Assembly (NCBI GenBank): GCA_015680685.1
Contig: MNCI01034026.1
Location: 432,905 to 496,904, forward strand
DNA length: 64,000 nt
DNA from: Gnetum montanum
Lineage: Eukaryota; Streptophyta; Gnetopsida; Gnetales; Gnetaceae
Reading direction: 5' to 3'
Shown: positions 44,294 through 55,039 of the stretch, piece by piece
How the letters are laid out: each line of letters opens with the position of its first letter
Numbering within the stretch: position 1 is the stretch's first letter
Made by a program: the position numbers and the translations under genes
Notes under the pieces: generated by a model
What the model was told of the DNA's origin: nothing
Databases searched by the model: none
The model's input: only the letters and a program-made list of their open reading frames with translations

Positions 44294-45361
44294 TGTGCAT
44301 CTTTTGGTATGTCAAAACATTAAGAAAATTAAAAAAAAAAAGGTTGTTTGTATGTGTGTGTGATTGTTGTGCTTGCAGGACAAAACCTTAGATCAAGATA
44401 AGAAGGTTTGTGAAAGATCAAGGCTTTGGACAAGGAACAATGAATTCATAATGTAAATGAAGGTTGAAGAAAGACATCTTTGAGAAATAGTAGACATCAA
44501 TTGAAGGATGCATAGATAAAGATGTCTTCAAGAAATAAAATATGTATTTCCTTAGGTAAATACATCTTCTATTAAATAAAGGTGTCTTCCTTGAATGAAG
44601 ATTCTAGAAAGACATCTTTTCCAAACAAAGATGTCTTCCTAGAATAGAGGGAAAATATAGAAAGATGACTTAGGCATAAAGAAAACATCTTTCATGACCA
44701 TTAGTGATCATTGGTTAGCTATTGCACAAGTTTCAAGATGGATTTGAAAACATGAGGGCTATAAGAAGACACCATATGCATTGGGAAATATGCATGCTTA
44801 TGTGTAATCATTGTATAATCATTTTTTCAATCATTGTAACATTTTTTGCTCTTTATTGTATCATTATTTGTTCACTGTAAAGTGAGCTCTACCTCAAAGT
44901 GCAAGGATTAGCAAACTGAGTTTCATTTATTGCTTGTAATTATTCTTCCTTGTCCTATGGGATTAATGTGCTTCTTGTGGAAAGGCATCTTTCTTGAGCT
45001 TGTTGGGATCCTATAGGATTGAGTGATTAGTGTTGTGGCACAACACTCTAAAGTAGAGCTCAAGATTGTAAAGGTTGTGGAAGCCTAAAACCCACATTCC
45101 AAGCCTGATGGGACCTTGCACAGTTGAGTGGTTGGTGTTGCTTCATAACATTCTAGAGTGGGGCTTGAAGATTATATGGGGTGTGGACCCTTCAAACCAC
45201 CTTTAAGAGTAACAAAGTCCAAAGGTATGCTTGTGATTTACCCTCCAAGTGTGGACTACCCAAGTTGGGAAATGACATAAATTTTGTGTGTGTGCTTTGG
45301 TTCATAAAGTTTTAGCTTGGGAAACTTATTCATGCCCCCCTTCTAATTTTAATGATACACA
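44294..45361 (+). repeat. Element C 3' LTR
   Basis: It starts TGTGCATCTTTTGGTATGTC and ends GATACACA. It is uninterrupted and therefore shows the empty site of the G insertion (AAGGTTTGTGAAAG). It carries the AGATGTCT/AGACATCT array at 44460-44640 and the GTGTTGTGGCACAACAC hairpin at 45030-45046. Confidence 0.9.
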
Positions 45362-45490
45362 TCCAATTGTAATCTTCTAATTGTATAATTAAAGATAGCT
45401 AGTTTTCTTGTTTTATAGAAAAAGTTATTGTCATTTGTTAATATGTGGATTTAGTAGTTGAAGGTGATTAATAATTGAAGTGAATCTACT
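45362..45490 (+). repeat. Element D 3' LTR, right piece
   Basis: It is collinear with 22537-22661 (TTGTAATCTTCTAATT, GTTGAAGGTGATTAATAATT). It ends where minus-strand copia gag E begins. Confidence 0.75.
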
Positions 45491-46600
45491 CTATATAGTC
45501 TCTTTTCCTTTCATGAATCTTAAAATGATGAGCTTAGTATCTACAAGTTCCTTATTAATCATTTCATAAGAAAGGATTAGCTTTTTTTTCTTAGTCTTAA
45601 GGTATGAGTTCATCTTTTTAAGATTTAAATATCTAAATTGAAGTTGTTCTATTTCTTGCTCTTTTAGATGTAATAACATTTTCATTTTGCTACATGAATT
45701 TTGAAAAGAAATAACTTCATCACATAGCAGGTCATACCTCTCTTCTAAAGTGCCTTCATTTTCTTCTATGTCATTGGCTTATTCATTGATAGATGTCTCA
45801 TGAGTAAGTCTCATGTAAATAATAGCTTATTTATTTAAGTCATCATCATTTTGTTTTATTTTTCTCCTTTTTTCTTTGTTGCAGTTGTCATCCCAACTAG
45901 TGTATAATTTTTTCATTTTATTTCCTTCCTTTATACATTCTTTTTTCTATAATCTATTAGCACTAGGATATTTGAAGATCAATTGACCTTCTCCACCACA
46001 AACCCAACATTATATAGTAGATATATCAGATTTAGAATTTCTAAATTACTTATCTTTTTTCTTACCTTTGTTTCTTGATTGATTGATCCTTTTTCTTTTT
46101 ATGCAAGAAGTCTTTTCACTAGTTTGGAGAGAAGAACTAGTTTATCATCATCACTATTCTCTCCATCATCAAATGGTTCCTTATATTTGGTAGAGATTTT
46201 AGTAGAATTCTTAAGAGAAATGTTTTTTTATCACACATAAACTTATAAGATTCATCTCATAGGTCACAAAAGTACTTTACATATCTTCAGACTTTAAAGT
46301 GATGAAATCCCTGATTTCCTCCATGGTAATTACTTTAGATATGAATTTAGGTTAAAATTTCTTAGTGTGATAGATCATGTTAGACAATCTCTTAAGTAAA
46401 TGAATACAACCTTGAGCTTATATGACATGACCATGACTTTTGCCACATATTGTGAGGCATTAGTAAAAATGTTGACTTCCCATGCTTCATCAAAACCCAA
46501 GGGATGTACTCTTTGCCATTGTGGTGGATGAGTTTTAAGCCATTTTCAACACTATAACCATGTCTTTCTAGTAGTCCACCAAGTTGCCTCTCATCTTACC
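45491..46600 (-). pseudogene. Element E: copia gag fragment
   Basis: The minus strand reads, from right to left, a capsid segment (SKVITMEEIRDFITLKSEDM, about 46345-46290), an acidic stretch, a zinc knuckle CWVCGGEG (about 46010-45985) with a decayed second half, and a coiled coil, KMLLHLKEQEIEQLQFRYLN (45680-45620). It is collinear with the gags of B, C and A. The remainder is absent: on the left it is cut by D, on the right it abuts a gypsy gag around 46480-46600. It is probably part of the element into which D inserted. Confidence 0.75.
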
Positions 46601-48490
46601 ACTATGATGAAATACATCTTAATGACATATATCTAGGTATCCTAGCCCAATTAATTAAGATGGAGCAAGAAGATGACAAGCATAGCTTGGAGGAAAAACT
46701 AGAAAAGGAGTATGAATTTAGAGCATAATCTAAGCCCAAAAATGTCCTGAAAGGATTTTTCCAACAAGAAACTACGAAGACCACCAAGCCTTCCCCTCAT
46801 GCCTTTATTTTCTTCATGGGCATGGTACCACCATCTTCCATTCCCTCTTACCCTACAATGGCTAACCCCACACTAGTAATAGCCATGCATCAAACTATAT
46901 CAAATCCATGGCCCATTACTTATAATCCATCGATGTCGTTTGTTGCACAACCTTGATCTATGTAGCCTTGATGATGGTGTTCACCTCTAAAAACCCACTA
47001 ACAAGTCATGTGGGATTTACTATGGGATCCCAAGAAACTTAGGGATCACACACACCCTTTTTCCTATTTATTCCTCAAGTACTAGCATAAACATCCTTTT
47101 TCTTGTTTGGCCCCATAAGCCATGATCATAACAAAATCTCTTCCTTCCATCTTACAACCCATAGTGAAGCCATAAGCCTCACAATAGATACTACAAAAAT
47201 ATGTACAACTCCTACAACCAACAAGGCCATCATAGGCCCTAGATTAAGCCTTCCAAATGATCTAGGTCCTAATAGGGAAGTTAAAGAGGCTTAAAGCCTC
47301 TACTTCCCAAAGTGTGAAGGTTATGCATTTCTACCAAGATGATCGCATTAGTTCTTTGGTCCCACCCTTGACAATTTCTCTTGGTATCCCTATCCCCCAA
47401 GTTAGCAAATACAATGGAGAAGGTGACTACATTTCTCACCTTATAACCTTTAGATTTGAGTGTTTGCTATTGTAGTCATGGCCTCATACTATCATGAGGA
47501 GTTTTCCTATGTCCTTGGCTAGGAAAGCACTTGATTGGTATTACACACTACCTAGAGGATCCATATCCTTTCTTGAGGAGTTGATAGCTTAATTCATTAA
47601 CCACTTCAAGTATAACTTGAAGCCAAACACCACACTTAACCAACTCATGAAGGTCAAGTAGGTACCCTGCTTGAGTAATGAAGGATGATCCCTAATTGCC
47701 TAGGTACTTTAAACTAGATTGCTTTTAATAATTATCACCAATAGCCTGATCATGACACAAACTTCTACCTTGCACTAAAGGATGACATGTAGAGGATGAT
47801 AGATAGGAGGAAGCTAGTCTTAGATGCTTCCAACCTAGTAAGCTCATAAAATTAGTCAATGACAGCCTACAAAGACCCATTGAATGCTCATGATAGTCCT
47901 TATATTATTTTATCATTCAACATATATAACAATCAGAGACCTGCAAGAGAATGATACATGATCTGGATGCCCACTTATGACAAGGAGGATTCCTCAACTT
48001 CCACCAGCTCAATATCCTTCTTTATTATAAGAGTACCATCATAAGTTCCTTTGAAAAAACCTTTTGTCAATAGGGTACATCAACCTAACAAAACCCAACC
48101 AACCATAGCCCAACCAACTAACATGACCATACAACAACCTCATATGGTGGCCAATGCTATTACCTCTTCCTCATAACCAATGAATGATAATCAAAATACT
48201 CGAAAAAAACAAAGGAAGAAGCATGAGTAAAAGCCTAGAAACAAGGGTGATAAGCAGACGAAGGCATGAAAGGAAGTGGGCTCACTGAAGCTTACTTTCC
48301 TCTCAACTATATCCATGACCTCCTATGCTCAATCTTCTTTAATCAACAAGCCATAGGAGGATCCTAAAATCCATAGCCAGAACAAAAAGGAGAAGCCCCA
48401 GTAGCAACCACCTAATGCTAAAGTTCAAATTTTGGGATGCATGGAGGAAGTGAAGAACAGCTGGGATGACAAGCACACAACCAACGATAA
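46600..48490 (+). pseudogene. Element T gag (Tat/Ogre-like gypsy, broken)
   Basis: An N-terminal coiled-coil piece (MEQEDDKHSLEEKLEKEYEF, 46660) is followed by a serine/threonine-rich linker. The gag domain follows: GIPIPQVSKYNGEGDYISHL, then SFPMSLARKALDWYYTLPRG, SISFLEELIA and FINHFKYNLKPNTTLNQLMK (47390-47650). This wording (ARKALDWY, KYNLKPNTTLNQL) is that of Tat/Ogre gag. A poorly preserved region to 48490 includes a basic stretch (48190-48260). Many stops are present. Protease follows after a 124-bp foreign insert. Confidence 0.7.
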
Positions 48491-48614
48491 AAAATTTCTT
48501 AGTGTGATAGATCATGTTAGATAATCTCTTAAGTGAATGAATACAACCTTGAGCTTATATGACATGACCATGACTTTTTCCACATATTGTGAGGCATTAG
48601 TAAAACTGTTGACT
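48491..48614 (-). repeat. 124-bp copy of copia gag inserted in element T
   Basis: From AAAATTTCTTAGTGTGATAG to GTAAAACTGTTGACT it is a near-identical copy (about four differences by eye) of 46354-46477, in the same orientation. At the source it is part of copia gag E. Here it separates Tat gag from Tat protease, so it is filler DNA. Confidence 0.88.
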
Positions 48615-49440
48615 ACCATCCCTATTAGTGAGGACATCTCTATTGATGAGAAAGTCATCCATGTAGTGCTAGTTCCTCCATCATTAAGGGAGAAAAAGTA
48701 AATACCTTTAGTATTTTGTTATAGTGAAATCAAGGTTAATCTCCAACATGGTGAAGTAACTCTGGCTCCTCTATTCATAACCATACATGTAGGATAGTTT
48801 AAAGTGGATTGGTTGCATGTAGATGATGGGGTTACAACTAATGTTATCCCATGCACCATCATTGAGTGACTAGGTTTGACAAAGTAAATACAACATACAT
48901 TAATAGTTTCCCTTAAGTCCTTTAACAAATCTAGAATTGTGGTCAAGGGGTTCATCTCCTTGGATTTTATGGCAAGGGAGCAATTCCCCATAATTTCCAA
49001 TTTCTTGGTGGTGGAGAAGACACCATGGTTCAACTTTATTCTGGGAAGTTTATGGTTGGCTCAATTATGAGCCATGTCTTTACCCATCCATCAAGAAATC
49101 CACCTTCCTTATGAGGGAGGTGAAATCATCATTCATAGTGATAGCATGGTTCCCTTGGTTTTTAACAATGTGAACATAGAGTAGGGGTTTAAAGTGGCAC
49201 TTCAAGAAGAAGCTTCCAACCATGAAATCCATCAAGGTAAGAGGGAATAGAAAGCCAATGATGACAATGATAGGCAACATGATGCATTATGGTATGAACT
49301 CCATTTTAACATCATCAGTGAAGGTGATGGTGAATATAAGCTTGTGCAAAGCATACCATACTCATTCTCTAATCTTTTAAAGATTAGGAACAATCTACAA
49401 AAGTGAAGTACACATTAACCTTTCCATTCCCTTATAACTA
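48615..49440 (+). pseudogene. Element T aspartic protease (Tat/Ogre-like)
   Basis: The segment FKVDWLHVDDGVTTNVIPCT (48797-48856) carries the DDG active site in the form usual for Tat/Ogre elements. It continues with VVKGFISLDFMAREQFPI, FLVVEKTPWFNFILGSLWLA and PIHQEIHLPYEGGEIIIHSD, the order expected for the retropepsin flap and closing LLGRPWLH-like motif. A few stops break it. Coding resemblance ends about 49330-49440, and reverse transcriptase resumes only near 59400. Confidence 0.75.
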
Positions 49441-50130
49441 GATGCACCAATGGCCATGTAGCCTAACCTTTCTTTCTTAATTTTTTATACCTTTTTATGT
49501 ACCTTTTTTTACTTTTTATGCATGTAGCTTAAGTTTCTACTTTCATTTGCATTTTTACTTATATTTAATAACCTTTCTTTTTCTTTACTTTTACTCATGT
49601 TATAAACATCAAAAAAGCCTTAAAAACTTTAAAACATAAAATTGCCAAATATATATATAAGTTTCCCTTTAATAAAGACCCACTATAGCCTTAAAATAGA
49701 ATCATAGTTCGGTAATACTTTAAACTGGTGTCATAGTTTTCTAAGACTCTAAACTAGCATCAAAGTCTACTAAGACTTTAAACTAGCAACAAGGCCTAAT
49801 AACATCAAATGTCTCTTTTATTTCTTTTTGTGTTTAGCCCATTACCATGTCAATTAGCCATTTAATTTTATAACCAAAATCATCAACATAGCCATTTACA
49901 ATGTTTATAACACTAGAAAAATGATATATATATAGCCAAAAATGAAACCAAGATTTTAATTTTAAATTTAAAGTATCCATAACATACATATCCATGGCCA
50001 CATTGTGTAGCAAAAATTTCAAATAATAATAATAATAACAGCCATCTATAACATAGTCCTAGATAATAGTAGCCATCAATAATAAAACAAAAATATATAG
50101 CCAACATGCTAGACTAGGCTAATGAAGGCT
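49440..50130. other. T-rich segment and short tandem repeats at the left of the 10-kb interruption
   Basis: T-rich low-complexity sequence (49470-49600) is followed on the minus strand by three to four copies of a GCTAGTTTAAAGTCTTAGTAG-like unit of about 35 bp (49690-49795). The same unit occurs on the plus strand at 63330-63560. No gene was seen here. Confidence 0.6.
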
Positions 50131-53100
50131 ACTAAGGGATGTTTGGAGGAGGAAGTGGTGGGTCAGTCCCACCATCACCACTAGGTTTGCCAAATTCTTG
50201 AGGCTTGAAATAAAATAACACATAGCTAGTTAGTAACAAATATCCAAAATCATAAACAAAAATTAAAATCATATAAAACATAAAATATATCAAACCTATG
50301 AGGATTTTAGATCCATAACTTCTGGCGGTAGATGTGGAAGGCCTTCCTTCAAATGATGGAGGATCTAGTCCTCTATCATGTTGAACCAATCAACATTTCC
50401 AAGATCAACACTAGAAAGGATGCCATTCCTGTCTACTATAGTCCAACTAGGAGGCTCCTTGGTAATAGCAACCATAGAGGTCTTGCCTATAGTAGTGGTA
50501 ATTTAAGGAGTAGGGGATTGCTCCACCATGTGAGTATTCTCAAAAATCTAATAAGAACTCTCAACTTGGATTCCCTAGATGAACAGTTCTCTCTTACACC
50601 ATTCAACTAACTCCTCCTTTATCCACATGAGGTAGGCCCCATAATCTACCTTATATTGCCACTTGTGGATCTTTTGTTTCTTACCCCATTCTAGGAATCA
50701 AGTGTAGTGAACTTTCTAATACTTTAGCTTTTGGGAGATGAGGTCCATCTACATCTACTATTTTACCATCTCCTATGAGAGCACTACATTGTCCTAAATG
50801 GTATGCTAGTAGTGAGCCCATGTGATATCTTTGGTCTACAATTCTCTTGAGTTATCCTCTTAGGCTTCCAGAAAGGCCTTGTGGTCTTGGAGATCTCTAA
50901 TCACCTCCTCCTATCATTGAGTATTCTTCATTGAGGCCACAACTTATTCCCATAGGGATTCATTGGACCTCTCTAGCTCCCATGAAGTTTTTATGCATGA
51001 CATTGCTAGATCAATAGCAATCTCATATAGCTTCAAGGGTATACTACAGACATTGGAGGGGAGCTTTAGTAAGGAGTCAATCTCCATGTCTTGGTTGGGA
51101 CCCCACTCCATAGAAGGCACTACATAACCAAAAATATAATCATAAACATGATGTAACCATAACAAAAACATAGCCTATAACATAGCCAAATAACTAAGGC
51201 ATATAAAACAAAGTCTTTACCTCTCTCAAGTGCAACTTGGTGTAATTGGTCAATGATGTCCTTGGCCATCCCATGCATGAACTCCACCTTGTCCAAACCT
51301 CTATCCATGGTTTCATATGAAAATTAGGGATAAGGACCTACACTAGTGGCTTAGGAACTACTACAAGCATAATAATCATCAAATGGTTAGGATGGAAACC
51401 AAAATTAAACGATAAGATATAACGAAAGTGTTAAGGCATGGGCATACTAGCCTCCTTCTCTTCTTTGTCTAGAATGATGATGGGGGATGTACCTAGTACT
51501 GTATCACTGAGAAAAGCATCTAGATTATTTATGTTTACCTTAGGTTGCTATAGGAGTGCCTCTTCTGCATGCCTTTGCTCTTCCTTGGTATCAACTTGGG
51601 CTACTAGGTTATGATGCTTATTTGTAACCATAGCACATAGAAAATTGATTAGCATATGAAACCATAATATAACCATAACTCTCAAAATAAAATAAAATAG
51701 TAAAAAAATAAATGAAGCATACATGTGACTACCTACTATCATGACTTAAGCTTAAACTCAAGCTTCTTTAGGGTGGGTTGGTCTGATGCTAGCGATGCTT
51801 CCTCCATTAACCTCTTGAGTTTCTTCCTGGCTACCCCTTTGGCTTCCCTACATTATCCTTTGGTCTCTATGACACTCACTGGAAACATGAAAGGTTCCTC
51901 ATCATCCATGTTGTCAAGGGACATACACTACCTACCATCAAGATCATTGGTAATAATGGATAGTGAAGCATAGATCCCCTCTAATGGGTTCTAGGCTTGC
52001 AGCATTGGATAAATGTGCTTTATCCAAGGCCTAGAAAGTTGCCTTAGGTCTTGGGCAACCCATCGTCCATTCCTTCACACCATAAGAAACTTTGCAAGCC
52101 TCTTTAAATAGCTTACAGAAAATTAAAATTTCATGTGGATTATGGTAGAGGTATCCTTGTAGAGTCTAAGGATCTCATCATGAAGCCCAATAGCCAAAGC
52201 ATCCACCCATTGAACCTAGTGGTATCTATCAGGACCTTCTTAAAGGTCCACCCTTGCATAATGTTGATCACCTTCTTTTGCAATAATAGTTTAGGATACA
52301 CATAATAATTGAACAAAGGATATGATTCCTTTACATCAAGGTTCATGAAGCTATCCATCAAAATTTTGGAATGATTCATGCTAGCACCAAGCCACTCCAT
52401 AACTTCCTTCGATGGCTTGATTCCTTCACTATTCTAGTGGCAACCTTTGTCCAATCATCTGGAACACCAAACAAGTTGCAAAAGAGGCCCTAATCAATGT
52501 TCATGGTAATTTTCATATCTTAAATTGTGGTGCTAAAATGATCAGTCTTCTCATTAAAGGAGTTGATGATGTGGAACATCTTCGCAGCGGTGATGGAAGG
52601 GATAGGTGCCATAAATAGATCAAGCAAACCTACATACTCAATGTTTACCTAGATGTATCTAGATGCCTATCCACTCAATCTCTCCTATGCTAGTATCACC
52701 TCACCAAGCTTTAGGATGATGGTATCCTCATGATGTCTTGAAAGGGGTATGGTGACATTAGTAGAGATGGAAGGTCATACAAAGAACCAAATAGTTGGAA
52801 TCAACATACGCATGTTTAATAACTAGCTAAAGAAATAGAAAACTTAGAACTTTTATGATCATAAAATATTAAATGCTATAGATTTTATGTTTACCTATCT
52901 TCTTCTTCTTTAGTGTGATTTGAACGAAGGTCCCAATAGTAAGGGTCTAGTCTAGAGAGCTCTTGGAGCCTACCCACCAATTGTGTATCATCCTCTCATC
53001 CTTGCAATTCTTGTAGACAAGGTTTAACCTCATGGTGTATTCATCAAAGTCCCCTATTAATTTTTCATACACAATATTTATAATTTGGGAGCCCTTGGTG

Positions 53101-53690
53101 AATTCATCTAGGATAGTTTGACCCACTACTAAAGTTTGATCATTAACTTAGTACCTGCAAGAAGTTCATAAAACCAATGAAGTTAGAAAAGGTAGTTTAG
53201 CCAATAAAGGAAAAAAACATAAAAATATTACATTAATAATGCTTACCACTATAGATGTTACATTGTGCTAGGCAAGTTCTAGAATGATGTATGGGTTCTA
53301 TGTGCCACCATCAAAGTATTATTAGCATTGTACTAGCTATACTCTAGCATGGTCTAGATCTCTGTAAGGAATCATGGACTAATCATGTCTACTATTTCCC
53401 CTACTATATTTGGAGGTATATTGTTAGTAATAAATCTAGAAATTAGGTTAGATGCCCAAGGTAGTAGTGACTTAACTATGGTCCTAGCCACATCCATAGA
53501 CAAGTTTGACCACAACATCACACTGAAATTCTGTGGGATATAGGCAAGGAATTCCCTTGTCCCAAGCTAAAACCATAATGATACCTTTCCCAAAGGCATG
53601 TTAGGGAGTGGGGTGTTGGCCTTGGGGTGACCAATATAGCATAAGATTTCCACTAACTCCACAATGATGAGTATGGACTTTAGGAAGACC
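50130..53690 (-). pseudogene. U: decayed gene-like structure with several short introns, function unknown
   Basis: On the minus strand, coding-like segments alternate with 80-110-bp AT-rich segments that have good splice borders. AGTG|GTAAGC (53246) runs to TTCTTGCAG (53155); AGATAG|GTAAAC lies at 52894; GAGAG|GTAAAG (about 51220) runs to GGTTATGTAG (about 51120); CATAG|GTTTGA (about 50297) runs to TTATTTCAAG (about 50212). Exon text includes GREFLAYIPQNFSVMLWSNL-like sequence in exon 1, INIVYEKLIGDFDEYTMRLN (53090-53030), and MAPIPSITAAKMFHIINSFN (52620-52560). Stops occur in the exons. I do not recognise the family. It could be a captured host gene or an intron-bearing gene of a transposon. 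Confidence 0.4.
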
Positions 53691-53849
53691 TTACATGACA
53701 AAACAAAAACATTATGACCAATTAGAATTTCTTAACAAGTTTGGAAAAACATCCTACTCAAGGATGAAATTAGCCTATGTAAAAGGCTCTAAGGTGTTTA
53801 TTCAAGTTTGCTTAAGAAATTTCCCAAAAAGCATTATTACAACCTTTCA

Positions 53850-54119
53850 TAGCCTTTTACTTCATAGCCAAAATATTATAGCCAAAGCTTCATCACCAGA
53901 ATTGGGCTTTAGTTTAAACCATGCATAAACTTAGAAAAAACACTAAAACTTAGAAAAAATAGCCATAGTGAAAAGCTTGTAAAATCCTTTACTTTTCTTA
54001 GAAAAAAATATAAAACATAAGTTCTACATATTTAAAAATCCCCAAAGGCATGGGAGTTGATAGGAAATATCTCTACACATGTCAGTCACATCCATCCCCA
54101 AAGGGGTAAAATGCTACAA
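53850..54119 (+). repeat. Inverted repeat, left arm (270 bp)
   Basis: By eye this is the exact reverse complement of 54411-54680, from TAGCCTTTTACTTCATAGCC to GTAAAATGCTACAA, with no indel. The spacer is about 290 bp. Confidence 0.95.
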
Positions 54120-54410
54120 NATTTATGATTTCAAATTGTAGTGGAATTACTCTATTTGGAGCTCAAACAAAGTCTTGGTAAATTTTCTCCCAACCTTGCG
54201 CAAAATGGGGTTAATGGTGATGGCTACAATTTTGCTAATTTTAGTTATATTTTATTTAAAACAAAATGGTATGCATTTCTAGTCATGATGGTAATGGCTG
54301 CAAAGCTTGTGATTTCAATATTCCTTCCATGGTGGAATCACTAAAATTGGAGCTTATATGAAGTTTTAATTTTTTTCTGCCTAAACTATGTGAATAAGGT
54401 TAAATCTTGG

Positions 54411-54680
54411 TTGTAGCATTTTACCCCTTTGGGGATGGATGTGACTGACATGTGTAGAGATATTTCCTATCAACTCCCATGCCTTTGGGGATTTTTAAAT
54501 ATGTAGAACTTATGTTTTATATTTTTTTCTAAGAAAAGTAAAGGATTTTACAAGCTTTTCACTATGGCTATTTTTTCTAAGTTTTAGTGTTTTTTCTAAG
54601 TTTATGCATGGTTTAAACTAAAGCCCAATTCTGGTGATGAAGCTTTGGCTATAATATTTTGGCTATGAAGTAAAAGGCTA
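54411..54680 (-). repeat. Inverted repeat, right arm (270 bp)
   Basis: Exact reverse complement of 53850-54119. It ends exactly where the run of Ns begins (54681), so its true length is unknown. Confidence 0.95.
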
Positions 54681-54724
54681 NNNNNNNNNNNNNNNNNNNN
54701 NNNNNNNNNNNNNNNNNNNNNNNN
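54681..54724. other. Assembly gap (44 Ns)
   Basis: Unknown bases directly follow the right arm of the inverted repeat. Confidence 0.95.
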
Positions 54725-55039
54725 AAAACCCTAGATCTATGTAAAATTGGCCAACATAGAAGGTAGGATTTCATCAAAAGTTTGTTTTACCCCCTCTAAC
54801 AATGTAGATCTGAAGACAATGACTCCTCACATGGCAAGAAAAAGCAATAAAATGGCTAGAAACCTAAGCAAAAAAATGGCTAGGATTACCTACCTTGGAG
54901 AAACCATGAATGAAGCTTATATTGAGATGGGTCTAGTGAGCCTTGATAGATCCCTTGCTTGCTCATCTGCCTTGTGAATCCTAGGATTTCTTCTTTTGCC
55001 TCCACATTGCTTAGGCACTATATTTGTTGCACCAATGCT

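Larger units (their letters stand above)
30221..45361 (+). mobile_element. Element C: non-autonomous copia-type retrotransposon with accessory ORF, split by G
   Basis: The 5' LTR (30221-30336 plus 38925-39919) and 3' LTR (44294-45361) flank an internal region of about 4.4 kb with primer site, gag and an accessory ORF but no pol. It inserted into the 3' LTR of D. The flanks CCCTA (30216-30220) and TCCAA (45362-45366) are compatible with a decayed 5-bp duplication of TCCCA, the sequence seen at the unoccupied site in D's other LTR (22532-22536). Net length without G is about 6.55 kb. Confidence 0.88.
16140..45490 (+). mobile_element. Element D: chromovirus-type Ty3/gypsy retrotransposon, host of nested insertions
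   Basis: The two LTRs (16140-22661 interrupted by B; 29540-45490 interrupted by C) share long collinear stretches. Examples are CATAAATATTGATRTAA, GAGAAAGAGAG, GCCTCATGCTCTACAATATCATTT and GAAGGTGATTAATAATTG/A. Internal genes in order are gag (22766-23980), protease, RNase H and integrase (27290-29510). The sequence style (IDGG protease site, LGKPWNY, NALSR at the RNase H end, VVVxRFSKMKHF) is that of Tekay/Reina-like chromoviruses. RT is missing. The ends are approximate because the outer LTR ends are decayed and no target duplication could be confirmed. Net length without guests is roughly 8.5 kb. Confidence 0.75.
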
